DNA of 64,000 bases from Curvibacter sp. GWA2_63_95. GTDB lineage: Bacteria; Pseudomonadota; Gammaproteobacteria; Burkholderiales; Burkholderiaceae_C. Shown piece after piece: positions 8,762 to 16,940 of the stretch. Position numbers and translations under genes: made by a program. Location of the stretch: contig MGPB01000001.1 in the NCBI GenBank assembly GCA_001795455.1, forward strand, positions 1 through 64,000, given 5' to 3'. The notes under the pieces were generated by a model that ran no database searches, was not told the origin of the DNA, and worked only from the letters and a program-made list of their open reading frames with translations. Position 1 is the stretch's first letter. Every line of letters starts with the position of its first letter.

Positions 8762-10297
8762 ATGGACAGTAGAGAAGCGGCCCTGAGTGCCCTGACAGCA
8801 GACCGCCTGCGCGGCATCCGCCGGGGTGTGGAAAAAGAAAGCCTGCGCGCGCTGCCCAGCGGCATGCTGGCGATGACCTCGCACCCCCAGGCGCTGGGCT
8901 CGGCCCTCACCCACCCCCACATCACCACCGATTTCAGCGAATCGCAGGTCGAGCTGATCACCGGTGTGCATGCAGATCCCGAGGCATGCTTGCAGGAATT
9001 GGCCGATGTGCAGCAGTTCACCCTGGGCACCATGGGCGATGAGCGCCTGTGGGTCTCCAGCATGCCCTGTTGCTTGCCGGATGACGACACGATTCCGCTG
9101 GGCCAATACGGTTCATCGAATGTGGCGCAGTCCAAGACCGTGTACCGCCGTGGCCTGGGCCACCGCTACGGTCGGCGCATGCAAACCATCTCGGGCATCC
9201 ACTACAACTGGTCGCTGCCCGATGTCAGCAGCGAGCAGTACTTTGGGCTGATTCGCAACTTCCGTCGCCATGCATTTTTGCTGCTGTATTTGTTTGGCGC
9301 CTCGCCCGCGGTGTGTGCGTCTTTTGTGGCGGGCCGCCAGCACCAGCTCCAGCCGCTGAGCGAAGGCACCATGTACCTGCCCTATGCCACCTCGTTGCGC
9401 ATGGGCCGTCTGGGCTACCAGAGCGATGCCCAGGCCTCGCTGGCCGTGAGCTACAACAGCCTGGAGGGCTATGCCCACTCGCTGCACGGCGCGCTGACCC
9501 AACCCTATGCACCCTATGAGACGGTGGGTGTGCGCGGGGCAGACGGCGTCTACAAGCAGTTGGCGACCACGCTGTTGCAGATTGAAAACGAGTTCTACGG
9601 CACCATCCGCCCCAAGCGCGTCACCTTTGCTGGCGAGCGTCCGCTGCACGCCCTGCGCGAGCGCGGTGTGGAGTACGTGGAAGTGCGCCTGATGGACCTG
9701 GATCCGTTTGAGGTCGTGGGCATCAACAGCCAGACCATGCGCTTTCTGGACGTGTTTTTGCTGCACTGTCTGTCTGTCGCCAGCCCTGACGACACGCCGC
9801 AAGAGATTGCCGCGGTGGGCCGCAACCAGCATGCGGTGGCCGAGCGCGGCCGCGAGCCCGGCCTGTTGCTACAGCGTGGTGACACCCAAGTCACACTGAC
9901 CAGCTGGGGCCAAGCGCTTCTCGACGGCATGGTGGGCATTGCACAGGCGCTGGACGCAGCCCATGGCACCGACGCCTACAGCCGCGCCGTGCAAGCGGCC
10001 CAGCATGCCTTGCAGCACCCCGACACCTTGCCCTCGGCCCGTGTGCTGCGCGCCATTACCGAGCAGCACGACGGCTCCTTTGTGGCCTTTGCCCGCGCAC
10101 AGTCGGAGCAAACCCGTGCTGCCATGTTGCAGACCCCCCCGGCGCCGGCGGTGGCTGCACGCTTTGCGGCAGAGTCGCAAGCGTCTTGGGACGCGCAACG
10201 CGCCATCGAGGCGGCGGACACCATGCCGTTTGATGTGTACCTGAAGGAATACCTGGCACCGCACCGCTTGCAGGCGCGGGCGGTCAAGGTGGGCTGA
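8762..10297 (+). CDS. gshA: Glutamate-cysteine ligase (first enzyme of glutathione synthesis)
   Basis: A 511-residue protein of the proteobacterial GshA family. It contains the signature GVEKESLRALPSGMLAMTSHP near the start, the TDFSESQVELITG segment and YVEVRLMDLDPFE. It joins glutamate and cysteine through the gamma-carboxyl group using ATP, in the cytoplasm. I chose ATG 8762 (MDSREAALSAL), which has GGAAGG ten bases upstream. ATG 8744 would add six residues and is also possible; longer starts would run toward the divergent membrane gene. gshB is not in the window. A large inverted-repeat element follows. Confidence 0.95.
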   Translation: MDSREAALSALTADRLRGIRRGVEKESLRALPSGMLAMTSHPQALGSALTHPHITTDFSESQVELITGVHADPEACLQELADVQQFTLGTMGDERLWVSSMPCCLPDDDTIPLGQYGSSNVAQSKTVYRRGLGHRYGRRMQTISGIHYNWSLPDVSSEQYFGLIRNFRRHAFLLLYLFGASPAVCASFVAGRQHQLQPLSEGTMYLPYATSLRMGRLGYQSDAQASLAVSYNSLEGYAHSLHGALTQPYAPYETVGVRGADGVYKQLATTLLQIENEFYGTIRPKRVTFAGERPLHALRERGVEYVEVRLMDLDPFEVVGINSQTMRFLDVFLLHCLSVASPDDTPQEIAAVGRNQHAVAERGREPGLLLQRGDTQVTLTSWGQALLDGMVGIAQALDAAHGTDAYSRAVQAAQHALQHPDTLPSARVLRAITEQHDGSFVAFARAQSEQTRAAMLQTPPAPAVAARFAAESQASWDAQRAIEAADTMPFDVYLKEYLAPHRLQARAVKVG

Positions 10298-10336
10298 CGG
10301 CGCGGCTTTTCTTTCTCTGGTGGGGCTGGTTTTTTT

Positions 10337-10695
10337 AACACCCACTCCCCCAGCCCCTCGCCCCGTCGGCGAGGGGAGCCTTTTAACTGCCGATTTGGAA
10401 GCAGTCTCCGGTTACGGAGCTACACAAGAACTGTCACCGACGGATAGGTGCACCACGGCCAGTGCCAACGGTTGTGGTGAATAGAAAAAAGCTGGTGCGG
10501 AGCCACTGGCGGGCGCAGCCGCCAGCGTTGGCAAACACACTCCTCTGAAGTTCCACAACCGTTGGCAATGGCCGTGGAGCGAACTGACGGTGGCCACCTC
10601 ACTCCAGTCGCCACGCAGTCGGCGCGCAACACCAAAATATGGCTGTTAAAAGGCTCCCCTCGCCGACGGGGCGAGGGGCTGGGGGAGTGGGTGTT
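10337..10695. repeat. Nested inverted-repeat element with perfect 51-bp arms
   Basis: Positions 10337-10387 and 10645-10695 are exact reverse complements (51 bp: 'aacacccactcccccagccc ... ccttttaac'). Each arm also contains its own hairpin (cctcgcc..ggcgagg). Inside, 10453-10477 and 10553-10577 form a second inverted repeat of 25 bp with one mismatch. A third hairpin (ggcgg/ccgcc) lies between. No coding frame with normal codon use was found in the 466 bp between gshA and the phasin-like gene. No target duplication or transposase was seen, so it is either a non-autonomous palindromic element or a structured non-coding region. Confidence 0.85.
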
Positions 10696-10721
10696 CAAAA
10701 AGCAAAACCCCAAAACAAAAA

Positions 10722-10744
10722 AAGCCGGCATCCAATGCCGGCTT
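10722..10744 (-). terminator. Terminator of the phasin-like gene
   Basis: A 10-bp perfect stem (AAGCCGGCAT / ATGCCGGCTT, 3-base loop) is followed on the minus strand by a run of seven T. It lies 21 bp after the stop of the minus-strand gene ending at 10765 and just outside the inverted-repeat element. Confidence 0.9.
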
Positions 10745-10764
10745 AGTGGAGACGAGCAGAAAGC

Positions 10765-11298
10765 TTAGGCCGCCTTGCGAACCCGAGCCACCTTCTTGGC
10801 AACAGCGCGCTTGACAGTCGCCGCCTTGGCCTTCACCTTGGAGCCTGCAATCTTGCTCACCAGCACACCGCTCTGGGCTTCCAGCTTGGCGGCCACATTG
10901 CCAACCGCCACCGCGGCGGGCACAGCAGCTACCGCAATCGTGTTCAGCGTGGACAGGCCGGTGCTTTTCTCAAAGCGGCTGGCGTTGGCCGCCACTTGCT
11001 CCAGGCCCTTGCCAGCCAGTTCCATGGCCTTGTTGACGGCGGTGTCGGCACCGTCGGTGGTCAGCGTCACGCCTTGGGTGTAGAGAGAGGTGACTTTCTT
11101 TTGGGCGGCCACGGCGTTGGTACGCACTTCGGCGCTGATGCGGTTGCCAGCTTTCTTGACCGCAGCGGCCCAGGACTGGTCGACATAACCCACGGCACGG
11201 GCATTGCCCACGCGGTAGGCATTGATCACGTTCTTGGCAGTGTTGCCATAAGACGCGATCAGTTCGGTGGTCACGGTGGACAGTTTCTTGTTGGCCAT
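10765..11298 (-). CDS. Phasin-like / granule- or nucleoid-associated protein with a basic tail
   Basis: 177 residues, Ala-, Val- and Lys-rich, with predicted long helices and no membrane anchor. The last 30 residues form a strongly basic Ala-Lys tail (for example VKRAVAKKVARVRKAA) like that of histone-H1-type proteins. The helical body (about 1-110) resembles phasin-family proteins that coat polyhydroxyalkanoate granules. ATG 11298 (MANKKLS) has a clear AGGAG upstream. The gene stands alone with its own terminator, suggesting strong independent expression. The phasin call rests on composition and is uncertain; a DNA-binding role for the tail is inference. Confidence 0.55.
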   Translation of the reverse strand: MANKKLSTVTTELIASYGNTAKNVINAYRVGNARAVGYVDQSWAAAVKKAGNRISAEVRTNAVAAQKKVTSLYTQGVTLTTDGADTAVNKAMELAGKGLEQVAANASRFEKSTGLSTLNTIAVAAVPAAVAVGNVAAKLEAQSGVLVSKIAGSKVKAKAATVKRAVAKKVARVRKAA

Positions 11299-11474
11299 GG
11301 AAAACTCCTGCAAAGTGGATGAATGAAAAACCAGTGCCTTGCATTCTCCAAAGCCCCCCTAGTGAAGGCACCTTAAATCCCGCCTCTTTCCTAGAGGCGC
11401 CTGCCTAAGCAGGGCAGGGGCGGCACATGCCGGACAATGCAGGGTTTAGCGCACAGGCAGAAAGACGACACGGC

Positions 11475-12446
11475 ATGGCAATTCAGTGGTTCCCGGGGCA
11501 TATGCACCTGACGCGCAAGGCGATCCAGGACCGCATCAAGGCGATTGATGTGGTCATTGAGCTGCTGGACGCGCGCCTGCCCGGATCGAGCGCCAACCCC
11601 ATGCTGGCCGAGATGACCGCAGGCAAACCGGCGCTCAAAGTGCTGAACAAGCAAGACCTGGCCGATCCCGAGCGCACCGCACTCTGGCTGGCGCACTACA
11701 ACGCCATGCCCGGCGTGCGCGCACTCCCGCTGGATGCCAGCATGACCACGCCCGCGCGTGCGCTGGTGGCCGCCTGCCACGAGCTGGCCCCCAACCGCGG
11801 CGGCATGGCTAAGCCCATGCGCGTGCTGATCTGCGGCATTCCCAACGTGGGCAAGTCCACCCTCATCAACACCCTGAAGGGCAAGCGCGCCGCCAAGACC
11901 GGCGACGAGGCCGGTGTCACCAAGCTGGAGCAGCGCATCACCATTGCGGACGACTTCTACCTCTACGACACACCCGGCGTGCTGTGGCCGCGCATCATTG
12001 TGGCCAAGAGCGGCTACAACCTGGCCGCCAGCGGCGCCATTGGCAAGAACGCCTTTGACGAGGAAGAGGTGGCGCTGGAACTGCTGGATTACCTGCGCCA
12101 GCACTACGCCACCGCGCTGGAGGCACGCTACAAGCTGACCGGTGTGGCCGCGCAAACCGACGAACAGCTGCTGGACGCGATAGGCCGCAAGCGCGGTGCG
12201 CTGCAAAGCGGCGGCAAGATCAACCTGCAGAAGGCGGCCGAGATCGTGATCCACGACTTCCGGGCCTGCGCCATCGGCCGCATGACACTGGAGACCCCTG
12301 CCGAGTTTGCCGATTGGTTGGCCGTGGGCCAGAAGCTGGATGCCGAGCGCCAGCTCAAGAAAGACGCGATCGAGCTGGACCGCAAGATCCGCTTCAAGAA
12401 AGTGCCCCGCCCACCGCGCGTGGACGACGCCGGGACCGAGGAATAG
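11475..12446 (+). CDS. ylqF: Ribosome biogenesis GTPase YlqF/RbgA
   Basis: A circularly permuted GTPase of 323 residues. The G4 motif NKQDL precedes G1 (GIPNVGKSTLIN), with G3 (DTPGV) after it, the order typical of the YlqF family. The N-terminus MAIQWFPGHMHLTRKAI is the family start, which fixes ATG 11475 over an in-frame upstream codon at 11427. The protein helps late assembly of the large ribosomal subunit. The C-terminal half matches the RNA-binding domain. A repeat copy begins 4 bp after the stop. Confidence 0.93.
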   Translation: MAIQWFPGHMHLTRKAIQDRIKAIDVVIELLDARLPGSSANPMLAEMTAGKPALKVLNKQDLADPERTALWLAHYNAMPGVRALPLDASMTTPARALVAACHELAPNRGGMAKPMRVLICGIPNVGKSTLINTLKGKRAAKTGDEAGVTKLEQRITIADDFYLYDTPGVLWPRIIVAKSGYNLAASGAIGKNAFDEEEVALELLDYLRQHYATALEARYKLTGVAAQTDEQLLDAIGRKRGALQSGGKINLQKAAEIVIHDFRACAIGRMTLETPAEFADWLAVGQKLDAERQLKKDAIELDRKIRFKKVPRPPRVDDAGTEE

Positions 12447-12449
12447 AGC

Positions 12450-12505
12450 CAAATAGGCCTCTAGCCCCCGTGGATATTGCGCAAGCAGCTCCTGAATTAA
12501 TAGCA
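12450..12505 (+). repeat. 56-bp intergenic repeat, copy 3
   Basis: A near-consensus copy: 'caaataggcctctagccccc', 'gtggatattgcgcaagcagc' and 'tcctgaattaatagca'. It fills most of the space between ylqF and the SRAP gene. Confidence 0.9.
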
Positions 12506-12520
12506 AACTGAGTCGCTGCC

Positions 12521-13228
12521 ATGTGCATCAACTTCCGGCCAGCAGCCAACCCGGCCTTTCTGGCCGAGCGCCTGGGCCCGCTGGAGCCGTCGCTGGGCCA
12601 CTTGGAAGACATCTTTCCAGGCTACAGCGCGCCGGTGGCCCTGCGCCGCGGTGGTGCTGGTAACAGCCTGGCGGCACTGCGGCCGGCACAGTTTGGCCTG
12701 GTGCCGCACTGGTGCCCGGATGCCGCGCAGGCGCGCGACATCAGCCGCAAGACCTACAACGCACGCAGCGAAACCGCTGCCAGCAAGCCCAGCTTTCGCA
12801 CCGCCTGGGCCGCCCGCCAGTGGGTGCTGGTGCCGATGCAGTGTTTTTTTGAGCCCAGCTGGGAAGATGCCGCAGCCAACAGCGGCCGCCCCACGCGCTG
12901 GCGCATTGCGCGCGCCGATGGCCAACCCTTTGCCGTGGCCGGCCTGTGGGATCGCTGGACCGACCCCGCCACGGGCAGTGTGCAGGGCAGCTTCACGGTG
13001 CTCACGGTGAATGCCGATGGCCACGCGGTGATGGGCCGCATGCACCGGCCCGACGAGGAAAAACGCATGCCGGTGATCGTGCCGCCTGCGCACTATGCCG
13101 ACTGGCTGCAGGCCAGCCCGCAGCAGGCGGGGGCCTTCATGCGTGCGGCGCCAGCCGAAGACCTGGTGGCCGCTGCAGCCCCGCTGGACCGGGCTGTACC
13201 CGAGGCACCGAACCTCTCGCTGTTTTAG
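12521..13228 (+). CDS. yedK: SRAP/YedK-type abasic-site protein (HMCES family)
   Basis: 235 residues starting MCINFRPA, so that processed Cys2 becomes the N-terminal residue. In this family that cysteine forms a thiazolidine crosslink with abasic sites in single-stranded DNA. The supporting residues are visible: N80 in NARSET, E111 in FFEPSW and H175 in MHRPDEEKRMPVIV. It protects abasic sites during replication. The initiator ATG must be at 12521, since the second codon has to be Cys. The downstream genes are on the other strand, so it is a single-gene unit. Confidence 0.93.
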   Translation: MCINFRPAANPAFLAERLGPLEPSLGHLEDIFPGYSAPVALRRGGAGNSLAALRPAQFGLVPHWCPDAAQARDISRKTYNARSETAASKPSFRTAWAARQWVLVPMQCFFEPSWEDAAANSGRPTRWRIARADGQPFAVAGLWDRWTDPATGSVQGSFTVLTVNADGHAVMGRMHRPDEEKRMPVIVPPAHYADWLQASPQQAGAFMRAAPAEDLVAAAAPLDRAVPEAPNLSLF

Positions 13229-13234
13229 AACGCC

Positions 13235-13675
13235 TCAGCGCCCCAGGTGGCTGCGTGCCCAGCGCACGATGTCGGCCGTGCCCATGGCGCCGGGCTGGCG
13301 TGCAATCTCGCGGCCCCCGGCAAACAGCGCCAGGGTGGGAATGCTGCGGATCTGAAAACGTGCGGCCAGATTTGGCACCGCTTCGGTGTCGACCTTGGCC
13401 AGGCGCAGCTGCGGCTCCAACTGTGCCGCGGCCTGGGCAAATGCCGGTGCCATCTGCCGGCAGGGCCCGCACCAGGGGGCCCAAAAATCCACCAGCACGG
13501 GGATGTGGTTGCGCGCGATGTGTTTGTCAAAGGCCACTTCGTCCAGCGCCACCGGCTGGGCTACGAACAGGGGTTTCTTGCAACTGCCGCAGTCGGGTGC
13601 GCTGCCCAACTGGGCGTGTTGCACGCGGTTGGTGGTGTGGCAGTGGGGGCAAACAATGTGCAGGGCGTCGGTCAT
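13235..13675 (-). CDS. trxC: Thioredoxin 2 (TrxC) with N-terminal zinc domain
   Basis: 146 residues. Two CxxC pairs (C9/C12 and C29/C32) form the zinc-binding N-terminal domain that separates TrxC from TrxA. The thioredoxin active site is WCGPC with C69 and C72, and the cis-proline motif is SIPTLALF. It reduces disulfides in the cytoplasm, in many bacteria under oxidative control, which would fit the nearby peroxide genes. It lies 5 bp after the alpha/beta hydrolase gene on the same strand and is very likely co-transcribed with it. Confidence 0.95.
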   Translation of the reverse strand: MTDALHIVCPHCHTTNRVQHAQLGSAPDCGSCKKPLFVAQPVALDEVAFDKHIARNHIPVLVDFWAPWCGPCRQMAPAFAQAAAQLEPQLRLAKVDTEAVPNLAARFQIRSIPTLALFAGGREIARQPGAMGTADIVRWARSHLGR

Positions 13676-13680
13676 GCCCT

Positions 13681-14505
13681 TTAACTGGGGCGGTTGGCCG
13701 GACTTTCAAGCCACTGGCGTACGGCGGTTTGCAGTGCCTCGGCCTGGTCCAGCATCACCCAGTGGCCGCTGCGAAAGCCCAACGCGACATTGGCCGGGTT
13801 GCGGGCCAGCGTTTCCAGCCAGCGTGGCGAATGGAACATGAAGGGCTTGTGTGTGCCATAGGCGTAGAACAGCGGGCACTGGGGCCGCACCGGCAGCGTG
13901 TGGCGCAGGCCACCGGCTGCGCCCAACCAGGCCATGGCGTAGGGCCGGTTCATGTGCCAGTGGATGGCCGCTGGCGCCAGCGGGCAGCGCAGTATGCGGG
14001 CCATGTAGCGGGTCATGCGATCGGCCAGGCCTTCGCTCCCCAGCACGCCCAGGCCCCAGGCCCCCGCCAGCCAGAGCTGGTAGCCCAGGATTTGCAGCTT
14101 CTGTTTGGTACCCAGCGCGCGCCGGTAGGCGCCGCTGTTGTGGTCGCCAATGTCGATACCCACGATGCGCGCCACCCGGTCGGGGTGGCGCATGGCCAGT
14201 TCGTAGCCAAAAATGCAGCCCCAGTCGTGCAGCAGCAGCGTGACGGGCTGCTGCGGACTCACCGTGTCCACAATCGCCAGTAGCTGCGCGGTCATCTCTG
14301 CCAGCGAGCGGGCCTTGCCGTTGTAAGGAGTTTCAAAACCGGGCATGGTGAAGCGCACACAGCGGTACTGCGGCGCTAGGGCGGTCACCATGCCGTCCCA
14401 CAGTCGGTAGGTGTCGGGCCAGCCGTGCAGCATCACCACCGTGTGGCTGCCCCGGCCTTCCAGGAAGACCTCGGTCTCGTTGACGTAAAAACTGTGTTGG
14501 CTCAT
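13681..14505 (-). CDS. Alpha/beta hydrolase, epoxide-hydrolase-like
   Basis: 274 residues with an alpha/beta-hydrolase fold. HGWPD forms the oxyanion region (about 27-31). The nucleophile elbow reads LLLHDWGCIFG, so the nucleophile is Asp, as in epoxide hydrolases and haloalkane dehalogenases rather than serine esterases. A C-terminal GHW supplies the catalytic His. The natural substrate is not deducible. It is the first gene of a two-gene unit with trxC (5-bp gap). A repeat copy lies just upstream. Confidence 0.85.
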   Translation of the reverse strand: MSQHSFYVNETEVFLEGRGSHTVVMLHGWPDTYRLWDGMVTALAPQYRCVRFTMPGFETPYNGKARSLAEMTAQLLAIVDTVSPQQPVTLLLHDWGCIFGYELAMRHPDRVARIVGIDIGDHNSGAYRRALGTKQKLQILGYQLWLAGAWGLGVLGSEGLADRMTRYMARILRCPLAPAAIHWHMNRPYAMAWLGAAGGLRHTLPVRPQCPLFYAYGTHKPFMFHSPRWLETLARNPANVALGFRSGHWVMLDQAEALQTAVRQWLESPANRPS

Positions 14506-14510
14506 GGGTT

Positions 14511-14565
14511 TGCTATTGAATGAGTAGCTGCTTGCGCTTGTGCTTATTGGGCTGCAGCCCGAAAG
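14511..14565 (-). repeat. 56-bp intergenic repeat, copy 4 (reverse orientation)
   Basis: Read on the minus strand it gives 'cgggctgcagccc ... gcgcaagcagctac ... caatagca'. Its head overlaps the last codons and TAA stop of the M48 protease gene (stop at 14544-14546), so the repeat supplies the protein's final residues. The middle is somewhat diverged. Confidence 0.75.
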
Positions 14566-15623
14566 TAGGCAATCCGGTCCGCATCGGACGGGTGCGAGGC
14601 GAAGGCAATGCCGAGCCAGGAGGGGCTGTCTTCAGCCTCGTTTTTCCCATCGGCGGAGTCTTTGGCTTTTTGCTGACGCTCGTGTTCCAGCGCCTCAAAC
14701 AGCGTGACCATGTGCAGGGGGGACAGGCTCGCAGCCTGGAGCACCTGCACGGCATGGGCATCGGCCTCCCGTTCGGCTTCGCGCGAGTAATGGGCCTGGC
14801 CCAGCAGGGCGGGCACGGCTGCCAGCAGGGTGCTGAAGTCTCCCAGTACCACGGCGCCTAAGGCGCCCAACACGGTGGCCTGCACCAGCATGCGCAGGCC
14901 ATGGCGTTGTTGCACATGGCCCAGCTCGTGGGCCAATACGGCGGTCAGCACCCGGGTGTCGGCATTCACCAGGGCCACCATCTCGTCGGTCATGATGATG
15001 GTGCCACCCGGCAGGGCCAGGGCGTTGGGGCCGATCTTGCTCTGGCGAAAGACCAGTCTCCAGGAACGCTGGCTGGCCGCGTCCTGGTGCGCCACCGCGT
15101 CCGCAAAGGCCTGGGTAATGCGCGCCTGCTCGGCCTGTGGCAGTTGGCTAGGCTGCATCAGGGCTTCATCGACGGCGGCCAAGGTGCTTTCGCCCAGGCT
15201 TTGCTCGATGCCGGGTGGCGTGGCGGCCACCACGGCACGCGCCACCAAGGGCAGGCCCCAGAGCTGCAGCGCCACCACCAGCGCAACCAGCACCGTCACA
15301 CTGCCGGCTACCCAGCGCCAGCTTTGCTGCATCTTCACCACCAGCGATTCGCGCTGGCCCTGGCTCTGTGCCCAGGTGTCCCAGGCGGGGCCGTCGTCAC
15401 ATTGCACATGGCCGCCACTGGCCAGGTGGGCCAGGCGCTGGCCGTGGCGCGTGCGCTCGGGCCATTGCACCTGGTGGGCGGGCACCTGCAGGTCCACACC
15501 CTCGCCCTGGATGTGCAGGCTGCGCTGCCGGCCCTCGCCCAGCAGCTGCAGTGTCACAGACTGGGCGCGGGCGCTGCGGCCGTCAAAGTAGGTGGCGGGC
15601 AGGGAGCTGCCGGCACTGTGCAC
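14544..15623 (-). CDS. M48-family zinc metalloprotease, membrane-anchored
   Basis: 359 residues. An N-terminal soluble domain is followed by a transmembrane helix (about 105-127, VTVLVALVVALQLWGLPLVA). The protease domain has HELGH as the zinc motif and EREAD as the third-ligand motif. The family cleaves misfolded or membrane-associated proteins. GTG 15623 lies 3 bp after the stop of the DUF898 gene, so the two genes are coupled; I have seen this pairing in other Burkholderiales. The C-terminus falls inside a copy of the intergenic repeat. Confidence 0.9.
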   Translation of the reverse strand: MHSAGSSLPATYFDGRSARAQSVTLQLLGEGRQRSLHIQGEGVDLQVPAHQVQWPERTRHGQRLAHLASGGHVQCDDGPAWDTWAQSQGQRESLVVKMQQSWRWVAGSVTVLVALVVALQLWGLPLVARAVVAATPPGIEQSLGESTLAAVDEALMQPSQLPQAEQARITQAFADAVAHQDAASQRSWRLVFRQSKIGPNALALPGGTIIMTDEMVALVNADTRVLTAVLAHELGHVQQRHGLRMLVQATVLGALGAVVLGDFSTLLAAVPALLGQAHYSREAEREADAHAVQVLQAASLSPLHMVTLFEALEHERQQKAKDSADGKNEAEDSPSWLGIAFASHPSDADRIAYFRAAAQ

Positions 15624-15626
15624 GGC

Positions 15627-16832
15627 TCAGAGCCCCACATCCAGGCCAAAGAAGTCGCCGGCAGCGTCCCCCGCCGCATCGCCTTCACGGGGGTGCACCT
15701 GCGAAACCAGCAGATCCGGGTTGGCGCGCGACTTGACGCTCACGGCCTCCAGCCGCACACGCGCCAGCGCCACGGCGGCGAAAGGCCAGTACAGGCCCAG
15801 GGTGATGACGATCAGCAGCCAGTTCTTGAGGGTGACCCAAAGCAGGGAACGCACACGTAGCGTGCTCACAAAACGCAGCTCGGTATTGCCGGTTTTGGTC
15901 CACACCAGGTTTTGCAGGCGGGCTACGGCGTAGGGCTTGATGGCGATCATCGCCACAATAAAGCCCAACAGCGTAGGCAACATGGTGACCATCACCATCC
16001 AGATGCCTTTGCCCTCCCGCAGCTTATCCACGGCATCCAGCCCGAACAGGGTTCCCATCGTCACAGCAACCGGCAGCAACGTGGCCAGTAAGCCAAACCC
16101 CACAATTTTGAGTGAAAGCTTGTAGAACGAGCCCACCGAGGCACGGAAGCTGGTTTGCAGGTGGCCCAGGCTGTAGTGGTTGTGCTGGTATTGCTTCAGG
16201 TTCCACATCAGCCAGGGGGTGATGGCCAGTGTGGTCAGCATGACCCCCAAGGCCAGGAAGCCGAACCAGGCAGGTGGTGCAGACTCATCGTTGACAAAAG
16301 CGAGTCCTCCGACCAGGACCAGGCCGGGAAGGAACAAGGGCAACACCGCCCGGTAGGCGCTGGGCAAATCGCCGGTGAAGCGAAAACGCAAGCCGCGCCA
16401 GCTGGTGTTGGCCAGGCGGAACTGCATGGATGACTTGAACAGCGCAGGCCACAAGCCGGCGACCAGCACCAGGGCCACCAGACCGGCCATGCTGGAAAAC
16501 TCGCCCGCTATTGAATACAGGATGAAAAGAATACCGACCAGGGCATAACCCTTGAACATTTTTTTGGGATCGCCATGGAAACCGAGGGGCTGGCCACCGA
16601 CCAGTGTGTTGCCCATGAAGTAGCGCAGGCGTCGCGCTTTGGCCCAGGGGAAGTAGAGGCCCAACGTAACCAACATCAGCAGCAGGTTGACGATCCAGAT
16701 GCGGAAGTACTCGCTGCCGGAGCCGGTGAAGGCGATGGGAATCTGGTTGGTCGAGGTGGGCACTTGCACCTCGGTGTCGGGCGCGTCGAAGGGATGGGTT
16801 GCGCCGGACGTGGCAGTGTCTGCATGTTGCAT
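15627..16832 (-). CDS. yjgN: DUF898 / YjgN-family integral membrane protein
   Basis: 401 residues with several hydrophobic segments. The protein shows an internal duplication: LVTLGLYFPWAKARRLRYFMGNT near the N-terminus and VITLGLYWPFAAVALARVRLEAV near the C-terminus, the hallmark repeat of DUF898. The function of the family is unknown. It is the first gene of a unit with the M48 protease, which suggests a role in envelope protein quality or in regulating the protease. The ATG at 16832 follows an AGGAGG-like sequence on the minus strand. Confidence 0.9.
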   Translation of the reverse strand: MQHADTATSGATHPFDAPDTEVQVPTSTNQIPIAFTGSGSEYFRIWIVNLLLMLVTLGLYFPWAKARRLRYFMGNTLVGGQPLGFHGDPKKMFKGYALVGILFILYSIAGEFSSMAGLVALVLVAGLWPALFKSSMQFRLANTSWRGLRFRFTGDLPSAYRAVLPLFLPGLVLVGGLAFVNDESAPPAWFGFLALGVMLTTLAITPWLMWNLKQYQHNHYSLGHLQTSFRASVGSFYKLSLKIVGFGLLATLLPVAVTMGTLFGLDAVDKLREGKGIWMVMVTMLPTLLGFIVAMIAIKPYAVARLQNLVWTKTGNTELRFVSTLRVRSLLWVTLKNWLLIVITLGLYWPFAAVALARVRLEAVSVKSRANPDLLVSQVHPREGDAAGDAAGDFFGLDVGL

Positions 16833-16940
16833 GCGGGGAGTCCTCCTTGAAAGTGGTTGGGGCTTGTCGCCCTCTGTTTGTAGCCACGATCATATAGCGA
16901 TGCAGCCGCCTTTCTTGGCGCCTGTGGGCGGGCCAAGCGT

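Noticed and set aside
10337..10695. CRISPR array or IS element
   Set aside because: The repeats are inverted and paired, not regularly spaced direct repeats, and no transposase frame is inside.
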